A stretch of 53,391 nucleotides of DNA from an uncultured Oscillospiraceae bacterium (lineage in GTDB: Bacteria > Bacillota > Clostridia > Oscillospirales > Oscillospiraceae): the NCBI GenBank assembly GCA_944385665.1, contig CALWYB010000013.1:1-53391 (forward strand). Reading direction: 5' to 3'. The notes below the pieces were generated by a model. It saw nothing but the letters and a program-made list of their open reading frames with translations. It was not told the origin of the DNA and did no database searches. The position numbers and the translations under genes are program-made. Below are positions 1 through 7,327 of this stretch, in pieces. How positions within the stretch are numbered: position 1 is the stretch's first letter; each line of letters begins with the position of its first letter.

Positions 1-507
1 AAGCACTACACCGGCACCGTCAAGAGCCTGACCTCTTACGGCGCCTTCGTGGACATCGGCGGCGTGGACGGCATGGTCCACATCTCCGAGCTGTCCTGGT
101 CCCGCATCAAGCACCCCTCTGAGGTGGTGAAGGTGGGCGACACCGTGGACGTGTACGTCATCTCTGCCGACCACGAGAAGAAGAAGATCTCTCTGGGCAT
201 GAAGGACCACAGCCAGGATCCCTGGCAGGTGTTCACCAGCACCTATCAGGTGGGCGACGTTGCCAACGTGCGCATCGTCAAGCTGATGACCTTCGGCGCC
301 TTCGCCGAGATCGTTCCCGGCGTGGATGGCCTGATCCACATCTCCCAGATCGCCGATCACCGCATCGACAAGCCCAGCGACGTGCTGGCTGAGGGCGATA
401 AGGTGGACGTGAAGATCACCGACATCGACATGGAGAACAAGAAGGTCTCCCTGTCCATCCGCGCTCTGCTGGAGGCTGCTCACGATGAGGAGCCCGAGGA
501 GGAGTAA
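1..507 (+). CDS. S1 RNA-binding domain protein, C-terminal part (window-truncated)
   Basis: The reading frame is already open at base 1 and ends at TAA 505-507, so only the C-terminal 168 residues are present. Two S1 (OB-fold) repeats are visible, each with a YGAFVDI/FGAFAEI strand and a GMVHISEL/GLIHISQI strand, followed by an acidic tail ending in EEPEEE. S1 repeats bind single-stranded RNA and help mRNA engage the 30S subunit. In many Clostridia such repeats form the C-terminal half of an IspH-RpsA fusion. The carD, ispD and ispF genes downstream make that fusion attractive here, but the N-terminal part is outside the window, so this is inference. A plain RpsA homologue is the alternative. 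Confidence 0.85.
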   Translation, partial: KHYTGTVKSLTSYGAFVDIGGVDGMVHISELSWSRIKHPSEVVKVGDTVDVYVISADHEKKKISLGMKDHSQDPWQVFTSTYQVGDVANVRIVKLMTFGAFAEIVPGVDGLIHISQIADHRIDKPSDVLAEGDKVDVKITDIDMENKKVSLSIRALLEAAHDEEPEEE

Positions 508-525
508 TTTTCCCTCTGTTTTTCC

Positions 526-563
526 AATGCCGCTCCCGGATTTGCCCGGGAGCGGCATTTTTT
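526..563 (+). terminator. Rho-independent terminator after the S1 gene
   Basis: A 14-bp perfect stem (arm AATGCCGCTCCCGG at 526-539, complement at 546-559) with a 6-base loop is followed by a T-rich run. It lies 19 bases after the S1 stop codon. Confidence 0.95.
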
Positions 564-627
564 ATGCCCGGATTTCGGGAAAGTTTCTGTAAAGTTTGTA
601 AAAAGTTCCGGAAATCCAACACAGAAC

Positions 628-656
628 TTGTCAAAGAGCGGTAATCTGGTTATAAT
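628..656 (+). promoter_or_regulatory. SigA-type promoter of carD-ispDF with a long leader
   Basis: TTGTCA (628-633) and TATAAT (651-656) are separated by 17 bases. Transcription from about 663 would leave a leader of roughly 178 nt before the carD start. The leader carries a small hairpin just before the ribosome-binding site (TTCAG/CTGAA arms around 806-825) but no riboswitch class that I recognise. It accounts for most of the 508-840 gap. Confidence 0.8.
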
Positions 657-840
657 AAAAGAGAATATACGTCCGTCGGCGCATATGGATCCCCTGTGAC
701 CCCACGGGAGAGAATCGATCAGGCCCTGAATCAGAACAGTAAGGGAATAGAAAAGGAGCTCCGGAGAGAACTGAATCCGCCCAGAGAACAGCGCGCACAT
801 GCAGGTTCAGGTCTTCCGGACTGAATTGGAGGTGTAGGCG

Positions 841-1317
841 TTGTTTCAGATCGGAGATAAGGTAGTCCACCCCATGCACGGGGCGGGTATCGTGGACAGT
901 ATCGTACAGAAGAAGGTCAATGGGGTCATGCGGGATTACTATGTGCTCAAGCTGCCGGTACGTGCCATGGTGGTGATGGTACCCACGGAGAACTGCGAGG
1001 AGATCGGGGTGCGGCCCATCGTGGACAAGGAGCAGGCGGACCGGGTCCTGGCGGCCATCCCGGATATTCCGGTGGAGATGACCCAGAACTGGAACCGCCG
1101 GTACCGGGAAAATATGGAGCGGCTGAAAAGCGGGGACCTGTTTGAGGTGGCCCGGGTGGTGAAAGGCCTGATGCTCCGGGACGTGGACAAGGGACTGTCC
1201 ACTGGGGAGCGGAAGATGCTCCACTCGGCCAAGCAGATTCTGATCTCCGAGATCGTCATGTGCCAGAGCAGCAGCTACGAGGACGTAGAGGCCCGCATCA
1301 ACAGCGCTCTGGCCTGA
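841..1317 (+). CDS. CarD family transcriptional regulator
   Basis: This 158-residue protein has the CarD/CdnL layout. An N-terminal RNA-polymerase-interacting Tudor-like domain covers roughly residues 1-60 (FQIGDKVVHPMHGAGIV near the start), and a basic helical C-terminal domain follows. CarD proteins bind the beta subunit of RNA polymerase and stabilise the open complex, mainly at housekeeping and rRNA promoters. The start is a TTG at 841 with an excellent GGAGGT 7 bases upstream (828-833), and no better ATG lies nearby. It has its own promoter and long leader. It is followed at 1395 by ispD, a neighbourhood that recurs in other bacteria, so co-transcription with ispDF is likely. Confidence 0.9.
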   Translation: MFQIGDKVVHPMHGAGIVDSIVQKKVNGVMRDYYVLKLPVRAMVVMVPTENCEEIGVRPIVDKEQADRVLAAIPDIPVEMTQNWNRRYRENMERLKSGDLFEVARVVKGLMLRDVDKGLSTGERKMLHSAKQILISEIVMCQSSSYEDVEARINSALA

Positions 1318-1394
1318 GACATAACCGCGGATGTGAGACAATAGGATGGGAAAGAGGGGCCGGCAGGGCTCCTCTTTTGCAAGGAGTGAGACAT

Positions 1395-2129
1395 ATGGCA
1401 GGATTGCTGTCCCGCCTGGGGCGGAAGCAGAAGACACATATCTGGTCGGCGGTGGTGGTGGCCGCCGGCTCAGCCACCCGGATGGAGGGCATCGACAAGG
1501 TGCTGGCCCCTCTGGCCGACGTGCCGGTGCTGGTGCGCACCCTGCGGGTGTTCCAGAACTGCGGGGACATCACGGAAATCGTGGTGGTCACCCGGGAGGA
1601 CCTGCTGGTGGAGGTGAGCCAGCTGTGCAAGGCCTTTGCCCTGGACAAGGTGTCCAAGGTAGTGGTGGGGGGCGAGCAGCGCATCCACTCGGTGCTGCAT
1701 GGCCTTCGGGAGGTCCGGGAGGACGCGGAGCTCATCGCCATCCAGGACGGCGCCCGGCCCTTCCTCACCCAGGAGGTTTTGAGGGAGGTGCTCGCCAAGG
1801 CGGAGGAAACCGGCGCGGCCGCCCCTGCCATTCCCGTCACCGACACCATCAAGCGCGCCGAGAACGGCCTGGCGGTGGAGACCCTGGACCGGGATACTCT
1901 CTTTGCGGTGCAGACTCCCCAGGTGTTTGAGGCCGGCCTGATCAAGGCGGCGGTCCAGAAGGCGGTGGAGGACGGCGAGGTACTCACCGACGACTGCGCC
2001 GCCGTGGAGCGGCTGGGGATGAAGGTATCCCTCACCAAGGGCAGCCGGGAGAACATCAAGATCACCACCCCCCTGGATCTGTTTTTGGGGGAGGCCATTC
2101 TGGACGCCAGAGACGGGAGGCTGCCGTAA
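1395..2129 (+). CDS. ispD: 2-C-methyl-D-erythritol 4-phosphate cytidylyltransferase
   Basis: IspD catalyses the third step of the MEP isoprenoid pathway, joining CTP and methylerythritol 4-phosphate. The 244-residue product starts with a short basic extension and then the nucleotide-binding strand and loop [14 protein letters not shown], with DKVLAPL following (the conserved lysine). Further IspD motifs are [20 protein letters not shown] and a C-terminal [14 protein letters not shown]. The start at 1395 is an ATG with AAGGAG 9 bases upstream; the frame remains open further upstream but without a better signal. The TAA stop overlaps the ATG of ispF (TAATG), so the two are translationally coupled. 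Confidence 0.95.
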   Translation: MAGLLSRLGRKQKTHIWSAVVVAAGSATRMEGIDKVLAPLADVPVLVRTLRVFQNCGDITEIVVVTREDLLVEVSQLCKAFALDKVSKVVVGGEQRIHSVLHGLREVREDAELIAIQDGARPFLTQEVLREVLAKAEETGAAAPAIPVTDTIKRAENGLAVETLDRDTLFAVQTPQVFEAGLIKAAVQKAVEDGEVLTDDCAAVERLGMKVSLTKGSRENIKITTPLDLFLGEAILDARDGRLP

Positions 2130-2608
2130 TGCGGATTGGACATGGATATGACGTACACCGGCTGGTGGAGGGGCGAAAGCTCATTCTGGGCGGGGTGGAG
2201 GTGCCCCACACCCTGGGACTGCTGGGCCACTCGGACGCCGACGTGCTCACCCACGCGGTGATGGACGCCCTGCTGGGGGCGGTAGCGCTGGGCGACATCG
2301 GCCGCCACTTCCCGGACACCGACCCCGCCTACAAGGGGGCGGACAGCCTGGTGCTGCTGGACCACGTGATGGCCCTGCTGGATCAGGCGGGCTGGCAGGT
2401 GGGCAACGTGGACGCCACCATCCTGGCCCAAAAGCCCAAGCTGGCCCCGTACATCGACCAGATGCGGGACAACCTGGCCCGGCGCATGAAGGCAGCGCCG
2501 GAACAGGTGAATGTGAAGGCCACCACCGAGGAGAAGCTGGGCTTTACCGGCGCGGAGCAGGGCATTGCCGCCCACGCGGTGTGCCTGCTGGAGCCGAAAA
2601 CAACATAA
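2129..2608 (+). CDS. ispF: 2-C-methyl-D-erythritol 2,4-cyclodiphosphate synthase
   Basis: IspF cyclises CDP-methylerythritol phosphate to MEcPP, releasing CMP. The 159-residue length is typical of this trimeric zinc enzyme. The zinc ligands are visible as D8 and H10 in [11 protein letters not shown] and H42 in [23 protein letters not shown] follows, and [14 protein letters not shown] lies near the C-terminus. It overlaps ispD by one base (TAATG). IspE is not present here. A G+C-rich minihairpin (GCCCC/GGGGC, 2609-2622) directly follows the stop but lacks a T-run, so readthrough into the next gene is possible. Confidence 0.97.
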   Translation: MRIGHGYDVHRLVEGRKLILGGVEVPHTLGLLGHSDADVLTHAVMDALLGAVALGDIGRHFPDTDPAYKGADSLVLLDHVMALLDQAGWQVGNVDATILAQKPKLAPYIDQMRDNLARRMKAAPEQVNVKATTEEKLGFTGAEQGIAAHAVCLLEPKTT

Positions 2609-2632
2609 GCCCCCGCAGGGGCAAAGAAAAAG

Positions 2633-2710
2633 ATAGAGCATAGACTGGCTCAGGGGAGAAGGACGCGGCATGGTCCCGGCCCCCGAGAAAGGAGCCCAGT
2701 CATGCTCTAT
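2633..2710 (+). promoter_or_regulatory. Hairpin that sequesters the DUF3343 ribosome-binding site and start codon
   Basis: Bases 2633-2641 are perfectly complementary to 2702-2710, which contain the ATG. GACTGG (2643-2648) pairs with CCAGTC (2696-2701), and CTC (2649-2651) pairs with GAG (2692-2694) of the Shine-Dalgarno AAAGGAG. This gives about 18 base pairs interrupted by two single-base bulges. The apical part can form a second helix (GGGG 2653-2656 with the C-run 2680-2684; GGAC 2661-2664 with GTCC 2673-2676). There is no T-run, so it is not a terminator. The geometry predicts translational control of DUF3343 and the coupled downstream gene. No known riboswitch class was recognised. Confidence 0.6.
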
Positions 2711-2956
2711 TATCTTATCATCTGCCGGTCCCTCACCTACGCCCAGCGCACCGCCGCCGCTCTGGGGCGGGCAGGGATCTCGGCTTATCTGTTCCGCACC
2801 CCAAGGCAGATTGCCGGGGAGGGGTGCAGCCACTGTGTGAAAATCCGCCAGCGGGATCTGGAGGACGCCCTGGCAGTGCTCCGCCGGGCGGATCTGTTCC
2901 CCAAACGGGTTTTCCTGGCACAGGACGGCGGTGGATACCAGGAGGTGGGCCTGTGA
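2702..2956 (+). CDS. DUF3343 family protein (putative Se/S carrier-like)
   Basis: This 84-residue protein has the ferredoxin-like pattern of DUF3343: an N-terminal strand MLYYLIICRS, a helix, a central strand, and a cysteine pair in GCSHCVKI at about residues 41-48. Members are small putative sulfur or selenium carriers. In several Firmicutes they sit beside a cysteine-desulfurase-like aminotransferase in loci associated with selenium-dependent molybdenum hydroxylases. That same partner follows here: its GTG start overlaps the stop codon in a GTGA arrangement. Translation is probably governed by the hairpin at 2633-2710, which covers the start codon. The biochemical function is unproven. Confidence 0.75.
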   Translation: MLYYLIICRSLTYAQRTAAALGRAGISAYLFRTPRQIAGEGCSHCVKIRQRDLEDALAVLRRADLFPKRVFLAQDGGGYQEVGL

Positions 2957-4095
2957 TCTATCTGGACAGTGCGGCCACCACTCTGCAAAAACCCCCGCAG
3001 GTGGCCCGGGCCACGGCCTGGGCCATCAACCATCTGGCCAGTCCCGGACGGGGGGGACACGCTGCGGCTATGGCTGCGGCGAACACCGCCTTTGCCTGCC
3101 GTCAGGCGGCGGCGGAGCTGTTCCACCTCTCCGACCCGGAGCAGGTGGTTTTTACCTTCAACGCCACCCATGGCCTGAATATCGCGATGAAAACCCTGGT
3201 GCGCCCGGGGAGCACCGTGGTCGTTTCCGGCTATGAGCACAACGCCGTCACCCGGCCCCTCCACGCCATTCCCAACGTCACCGTGCGGGTGGCGGCCAGT
3301 CCGCTTTTTGACCGGGATGGGGCGGTGGCGGCCTTCCGCCGGGCCATCACGCCGGAGGTGTCCGCCGTCATCTGCTGCCACGTGTCCAACGTATTCGGCT
3401 TTATCCTGCCGGTGGAGGACATCGCCCGGCTGTGCCGGGAGCGGCAGGTGCCCCTCATTGTAGACGCCTCCCAGTCGGCGGGCTGCGTGCCGGTGGATAT
3501 GGAGGCCCTGGGGGCGGCTTTTATCGCTATGCCGGGCCACAAGGGGCTCTATGGACCCCAGGGCACCGGGCTGCTGCTGTGTGGGGACACCCTGCCCCAG
3601 CCCCTGCTGGAGGGAGGAACAGGGTCGGCCTCGTTGGTACAGTCCATGCCTGATTTCCTCCCGGACCGGCTGGAGGCGGGCACCCACAATGTGGCGGGCA
3701 TCGCCGGACTGCTGGCGGGGCTGAACTTTGTCCGGCGCAGGGGCGTGGAGCACATCGGCCGCCGGGAGGGGGCGCTCATCCGCCGCTTTGGACAGGAGTT
3801 GGAGACCATCCCGGGTATCACTGTATTCCGCGCCCGGGACCCCCAGGCCCAGGCGGGTGTGCTGTCCTTCCAGATGGAGGGCATGGACTGCGAGGAACTG
3901 GGGGAGCGGCTGGGCCGCCAGGGCATCGCGGTGCGGGCCGGGCTCCACTGTGCGCCTCTGGCCCACCAGACGGCGGGCACCCTGGAGAGGGGGACCGTGC
4001 GGGTAAGCGTCTCCGCCTTCAACCAGCCCCAGGAGCTGCGAGTGCTGGCAAATCGCCTGCGGCAGCTCCGGCGCAGCGGCTGCGCAAACGGATAG
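2953..4095 (+). CDS. Cysteine desulfurase-like class V aminotransferase (EF2568 type)
   Basis: This 380-residue PLP enzyme has the class V fold. It begins IYLDSAATTLQKP, carries FTFNATHGLN, has the DASQSAGCVPVDM cofactor-aspartate region, and has the PLP-binding lysine in GHKGLYGPQGTG. A C-terminal AGLHCAPLAHQT contains the candidate catalytic cysteine. The length and motifs fit the cysteine desulfurase subfamily linked with DUF3343 and selenium metabolism rather than IscS/NifS of Fe-S assembly. The GTG start at 2953 overlaps the DUF3343 stop, with GGAGG 8 bases upstream, so the two genes form a coupled pair. Substrate choice (cysteine or selenocysteine) cannot be read from sequence. Confidence 0.85.
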   Translation: MIYLDSAATTLQKPPQVARATAWAINHLASPGRGGHAAAMAAANTAFACRQAAAELFHLSDPEQVVFTFNATHGLNIAMKTLVRPGSTVVVSGYEHNAVTRPLHAIPNVTVRVAASPLFDRDGAVAAFRRAITPEVSAVICCHVSNVFGFILPVEDIARLCRERQVPLIVDASQSAGCVPVDMEALGAAFIAMPGHKGLYGPQGTGLLLCGDTLPQPLLEGGTGSASLVQSMPDFLPDRLEAGTHNVAGIAGLLAGLNFVRRRGVEHIGRREGALIRRFGQELETIPGITVFRARDPQAQAGVLSFQMEGMDCEELGERLGRQGIAVRAGLHCAPLAHQTAGTLERGTVRVSVSAFNQPQELRVLANRLRQLRRSGCANG

Positions 4096-4096
4096 C

Positions 4097-4131
4097 AAAA
4101 AACCCCGGCGTCGGGGAAACGGCGCCGGGGT
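4097..4131. terminator. Hairpin downstream of the desulfurase gene, terminator-like on the minus strand
   Basis: ACCCCGGCG (4102-4110) pairs with CGCCGGGGT (4123-4131). On the plus strand no T-run follows, but on the minus strand a run of six T residues does (plus-strand A 4097-4102). It may end plus-strand transcripts weakly, and would be a second stop for minus-strand readthrough from the tRNA. The rest of 4132-4293 shows no gene; an A/T hairpin (TCAAAAAT/ATTTTTGA) lies near 4247-4267. Confidence 0.55.
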
Positions 4132-4293
4132 ATGTAAAGAGGAGAAGAACGGGCCTTTTGGGCCGCGGCGCCGTGTACGCTGCGGAGCGTATGATTAAGG
4201 GTGAAGCCTAAATACTTTTCCACCACAAGTTCCACCACCAATTCCATCAAAAATCACCCATTTTTGATTTCTACACGGGGGATTGGAGAACGC

Positions 4294-4340
4294 AAAAAAT
4301 CCCCGGAACTCCTGATTTTTCAAGGGTTCCGGGGATTTTT
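4294..4340. terminator. Bidirectional terminator beside tRNA-Gly
   Basis: The stem is ATCCCCGGAAC (4299-4309) against its complement GTTCCGGGGAT (4326-4336), with an A-run before and a T-run after. On the minus strand it directly follows the 3' end of the tRNA gene, which it most likely terminates. Confidence 0.85.
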
Positions 4341-4344
4341 CTTA

Positions 4345-4418
4345 TGGAGCAGGTGAGGGGAATCGAACCCCCGTGTTCAGCTTGGGAAGCTGACATTCTG
4401 CCATTGAACTACACCTGC
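4345..4418 (-). tRNA. tRNA-Gly (anticodon CCC)
   Basis: The minus strand folds into a standard 74-nt cloverleaf. The acceptor stem is GCAGGTG/CACCTGC, the D-arm is GTTCAATGGCAGAAT, and the anticodon stem TCAGC/GCTGA encloses the loop TTCCCAA, giving anticodon CCC for GGG codons. The T-arm contains GGTTCGATTCC. The discriminator T is followed by an encoded CCA. It is a single tRNA gene with its own promoter and terminator. Confidence 0.97.
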
Positions 4419-4435
4419 AACTTAACTGCCTGAAT

Positions 4436-4464
4436 ACTATACCATATTTTTTCCGGGATTGCAA
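4436..4464 (-). promoter_or_regulatory. Promoter of tRNA-Gly
   Basis: On the minus strand TTGCAA (4459-4464) and TATAGT (4436-4441) are spaced by 17 bases, placing transcription start a few bases before the mature 5' end at 4418. Confidence 0.75.
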
Positions 4465-4521
4465 GGAAAACTTCCGCCCCTCCTTCTCCAGGCTTCGACG
4501 GCAGGGGGGAAGAGGGCACGA

Positions 4522-4550
4522 TTGATTTTTCTCCTAAAAGCAGATATAAT
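4522..4550 (+). promoter_or_regulatory. Promoter of the BI-1 family gene, with a 5' hairpin
   Basis: TTGATT (4522-4527) and a perfect TATAAT (4545-4550) are spaced by 17 bases. The predicted transcript begins near 4557 with an 8-bp hairpin (CCTCAGCG 4559-4566, CGTTGAGG 4571-4578, loop AGAA), which could stabilise the 5' end. Confidence 0.8.
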
Positions 4551-4613
4551 AAGGCCAGCCTCAGCGAGAACGTTGAGGGATCGTTTCTGCCCTTTGGAAA
4601 GGAGCTGCTTTTT

Positions 4614-5333
4614 ATGGATTTTGATCCCCGTGATATGGATCGGGATTACAGTGCGCCCAGCGGAGTCATTACCGAGGCCCAGTATACCACCCGCACCTTC
4701 CTGTGGATGATGCTGGGGCTGATGATCTCGTTTGGGGTGGCCATTCTGGGGTGGGTGACCAACTTCACCCTCTACCTCTATGCCATGATTCCTATGCTGC
4801 CTGTGGTGCTGTCGCTGGCCACGCTGGTGCTGGTCATGACCCTGTCTATGCGCATCCAGAAGATGTCGGTGGCTTCGGCCCAGGGAATCTTCCTAACGTA
4901 CTCGGTTCTCATCGGCGTGACGGTGTCCACCTGGCTCTATCTGTTCCAGCTGACCAGTGTGATCCTGGTCTTTCTGGTGACCGCCCTCTACTTCGGCGCT
5001 TTGGCCGCCTACGGCCACTTTACCCGCCGCAATCTGGCCGGCTTTGGACCCATTTTGCTCTCCGGACTGATCTTTTTGCTCCTGTTTGGGATTCTGTCCC
5101 TGTTTATCCCCGGTATGACCGCCCTGGACAGCCTGTGCTGCCTGTTTGGCATCGCGATCTTCCTGGGCTATACGGCCTACGACACCCAGCGCATCCGGGA
5201 CTTCTACTATTACTATTCCGGTTACCCGGATATGATGGAAAAGGCGTCCATTTTCTCCGCGCTGTGGTTGTATATGGACTTCATCAACCTGTTTGTGTAC
5301 CTGCTCCGGTTTTTGGGGAACCGGCGGAACTGA
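4614..5333 (+). CDS. Bax inhibitor-1 / YccA family membrane protein
   Basis: This 239-residue integral membrane protein has six to seven hydrophobic segments from about residue 28 to the C-terminus, after a short acidic cytosolic N-terminus. The late segment FLGYTAYDTQRIRDFYYYY, followed by ASIFSALWLYMDFINLFVYLLRFLG, is the hallmark of the BI-1/YccA family (PF01027), including the conserved YDTQ motif. Bacterial members such as BsYetJ are pH-sensitive calcium leak channels, and YccA modulates FtsH. Which applies here is unknown. The start has AAAGGAG at suitable distance. It is transcribed alone between its own promoter and a terminator. Confidence 0.9.
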   Translation: MDFDPRDMDRDYSAPSGVITEAQYTTRTFLWMMLGLMISFGVAILGWVTNFTLYLYAMIPMLPVVLSLATLVLVMTLSMRIQKMSVASAQGIFLTYSVLIGVTVSTWLYLFQLTSVILVFLVTALYFGALAAYGHFTRRNLAGFGPILLSGLIFLLLFGILSLFIPGMTALDSLCCLFGIAIFLGYTAYDTQRIRDFYYYYSGYPDMMEKASIFSALWLYMDFINLFVYLLRFLGNRRN

Positions 5334-5348
5334 ATGGTTCTTCTGCAT

Positions 5349-5386
5349 AAAAAAGCAGCGGCGGAGTGTTCCGCCGCTGCTTTTTT
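5349..5386. terminator. Bidirectional terminator between convergent genes
   Basis: An A-run, the stem GCAGCGGCGGA/TCCGCCGCTGC and a T-run serve both the BI-1 gene (plus) and the nitroreductase gene (minus), whose stop codon begins two bases later. Confidence 0.92.
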
Positions 5387-5387
5387 C

Positions 5388-5930
5388 TTACTTCCAGGAC
5401 AGAAGGACGTCCACATCCTTGCGCTTGGGGGCGCCGCCCACCTGGGCGGCATAGCCCACCGCGATCAGGGCCATCAGCTCCTGATCCTCGGGCACCTGGA
5501 GATACTCCTGCAAACGCTTGCGGTCAAAGACCCCCATGATGACGGTGGCCAGTCCCAGGTCATGGGCGGCCAGACAGAAGGTCTGGGCGGCGATGCCGCA
5601 GTCGTAATACTGCCAGCCGTCCTCCCGGTCGGTGGTAAAGGTGCCGTCCCGGTTGTAGCCGCAGCGGTTCTTCACAAAGGTCTGGGCGATCAGCAGGGGA
5701 GCGCTGCGAATGATGGCGGGGTTGTTGGCTCCGGCCAGGCAGTACTCCGAGGCGATGGTCTCCCGCACAGCGGGGTCCTCAATGGCCAGGTAGCGGCTGA
5801 TCTGGGTATTTTTCCAACTGGGGGCATAGGCGGCCAGGGCCACCACATCCTCCAGCAGCTCGTGAGGCACGGGCTGGTCGGTGAACTGGCGCACGCTGCG
5901 CCGGGTGAGAATACAGGTCTGAGCGTCCAT
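5388..5930 (-). CDS. Nitroreductase family protein
   Basis: This 180-residue FMN-dependent oxidoreductase of the nitroreductase fold has the FMN-phosphate-binding start ILTRRSVRQFTDQPVP. It also has APSWKNTQ at about residues 36-43 and the C-terminal LGLATVIMGVFDR and MALIAVGYAAQ strands. Such enzymes reduce nitro compounds, quinones or flavins using NAD(P)H; the physiological substrate is not predictable. The length is at the short end for the family. The ATG has a GGAGGA site 6-7 bases upstream, and a good promoter lies just beyond, so this is a single-gene transcript ending in the shared terminator. Confidence 0.9.
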   Translation of the reverse strand: MDAQTCILTRRSVRQFTDQPVPHELLEDVVALAAYAPSWKNTQISRYLAIEDPAVRETIASEYCLAGANNPAIIRSAPLLIAQTFVKNRCGYNRDGTFTTDREDGWQYYDCGIAAQTFCLAAHDLGLATVIMGVFDRKRLQEYLQVPEDQELMALIAVGYAAQVGGAPKRKDVDVLLSWK

Positions 5931-5963
5931 ACGATTTCCTCCTGTGGGTCTGAGAATAGAAAC

Positions 5964-5992
5964 ATGGTAGCCCTCGGGAGGAAAATTGTCAA
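5964..5992 (-). promoter_or_regulatory. Promoter of the nitroreductase gene
   Basis: On the minus strand a perfect TTGACA (5987-5992) is followed after 17 bases by TACCAT (5964-5969). It overlaps the space just downstream of the sigma/partner operon. Confidence 0.7.
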
Positions 5993-6001
5993 GTGGGGCA
6001 A

Positions 6002-7327
6002 TCAGTCTGCCCCGGGCAGGGTGTCATAGCAAGCGTCTGTGGTGGGGGCGGAGCCCTCCGTCACCTGAACGGCATCCCCCGCTGGGTCCAGCCGGGCCAG
6101 GAAGGCCAGCAGATCGGAGGAGGAGGCGTCCAGCTCCAGCCGGACCCGGTTTTCCATCACGTCCACCCAGCTGGCGTAGGCGGTACCCTCCTCCTGCATC
6201 CGCCGGTCGATCTGATCCTGGAGGGAGAGCAGGTGGGCGTAGGAGTACCGGGCGGTGGAGAAGGTCACGGCGTCTCCGGCAGCCTCCCGCACCTCCTGCT
6301 CCAGAGGGGCGGCGTCATAGCCCTCCGCCAGGGCCACCACCAGGTTCCCCGAGACACTGTCCAGCCAGGCCCCGGCAAACCAATCCGGATAGCAGTCCGG
6401 CCCGTACTGGGCGGAGAAGTAAGCCATCAGATCCTCATAGGGGAGGGCGCCGTCCTGGGCGGGGGCATCGCCGGTGTTAGAGGAGGTCCCCTCCGGGGTA
6501 AGGGCCTGGGGGTCCAGCTTTTCTTCCACCACGGCCAGCTGCACCAGCCGGGCCAGCAGCTCCTCGGTCTGTTGGCTGGAGGGGGCGTTCACCGAGTAAA
6601 AGACGCTGTATCCGCTCTTCATGGTAAAGGACACCTCGCCGTAGCTGGTGCCGTCCGCATCCGTGAACCGGGCGGCCCGGACCTCTACCCCGTCGATCAC
6701 GGTGAGGGCGTCGCCGGGGTAGTCCTCCGGGCGGCCAATGACGTCGGGGGAGACGGTTGTGCCAAGGCCGCCTACCATCAGGGTAAACTTCCCCCAGTCA
6801 CAGCTGGCGTAGAAGTGGCCGTAGAACAATTCATCCAAGGGAGGCTGAACCGCTTCCTTTGCTCCCTTTGGCGGACCGAAAGCCAGGTAGCCCCACAGAT
6901 CGGACAGGCCCTCCCAGTCCAGCATTCCGGGCACCGACCCGCCAAGCAGAGCCTCCAGATCGCTCTGGACAGCATCCCGGTTCACCCCTTCCCCCGCGGC
7001 ATAGCTGTTGGCGCTGCTCTCCGACGGGGGCTGGGTATCCCAGATGTTCAGCTTGGGCAGGGTGAGGGTTCCCTCCTGTGCGGCGTATTCTTCATAAGAG
7101 ATCCCGCCCTGCGTGCCGCTCTGGACGGCGTGCTGCGGAGCAACATACTGCCGGACCAGGGGGGCGGCGCACAGGGCCAGAGCGATACAGGCGGCCAGCA
7201 GGCCGTATTTCCAGCGGCTGGAGCGCCGTCTGGACGCAGCCGACGCCAGCCGGGCCTCCAGCGCGGCACGAGCCTGGGAGCTGGGGGTGAGCTGGCGCTG
7301 CATGGCGGTGAAGTCCACATTATTCAT
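6002..7327 (-). CDS. Membrane-anchored protein encoded with an ECF sigma factor (putative anti-sigma factor)
   Basis: This 441-residue protein has a short basic cytoplasmic N-terminus of about 40 residues, one transmembrane helix (about 41-57) and a large exported domain. The C-terminal part (YGPDCYPDWFAGAWLD, then SYAHLLSLQDQI and MENRVRLELD) resembles the alternating strand and helix pattern of extracytoplasmic domains common in Firmicutes surface proteins; I cannot assign a family with certainty. Its start overlaps the 3' end of the sigma gene by 8 bases, the classic arrangement for an anti-sigma factor. I chose ATG at 7327 because AAAGGAG lies 9 bases upstream; an in-frame TTG six bases earlier is too close to that site. 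The signal sensed is unknown. Confidence 0.65.
   Translation of the reverse strand: MNNVDFTAMQRQLTPSSQARAALEARLASAASRRRSSRWKYGLLAACIALALCAAPLVRQYVAPQHAVQSGTQGGISYEEYAAQEGTLTLPKLNIWDTQPPSESSANSYAAGEGVNRDAVQSDLEALLGGSVPGMLDWEGLSDLWGYLAFGPPKGAKEAVQPPLDELFYGHFYASCDWGKFTLMVGGLGTTVSPDVIGRPEDYPGDALTVIDGVEVRAARFTDADGTSYGEVSFTMKSGYSVFYSVNAPSSQQTEELLARLVQLAVVEEKLDPQALTPEGTSSNTGDAPAQDGALPYEDLMAYFSAQYGPDCYPDWFAGAWLDSVSGNLVVALAEGYDAAPLEQEVREAAGDAVTFSTARYSYAHLLSLQDQIDRRMQEEGTAYASWVDVMENRVRLELDASSSDLLAFLARLDPAGDAVQVTEGSAPTTDACYDTLPGAD

Noticed and set aside
2609-2622. Terminator after ispF
   Set aside because: The GCCCC/GGGGC hairpin is only 5 bp and lacks a T-run.
1298-2833. 511-codon minus-strand frame across carD, ispD and ispF
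   Set aside because: It is antisense to conserved enzymes with no recognisable motif or ribosome-binding site.
3549-4250. 233-codon minus-strand frame starting MMELVVELVVEKY between the desulfurase and tRNA genes
   Set aside because: Most of it is antisense to the desulfurase gene. The unique N-terminal part shows no conserved feature.
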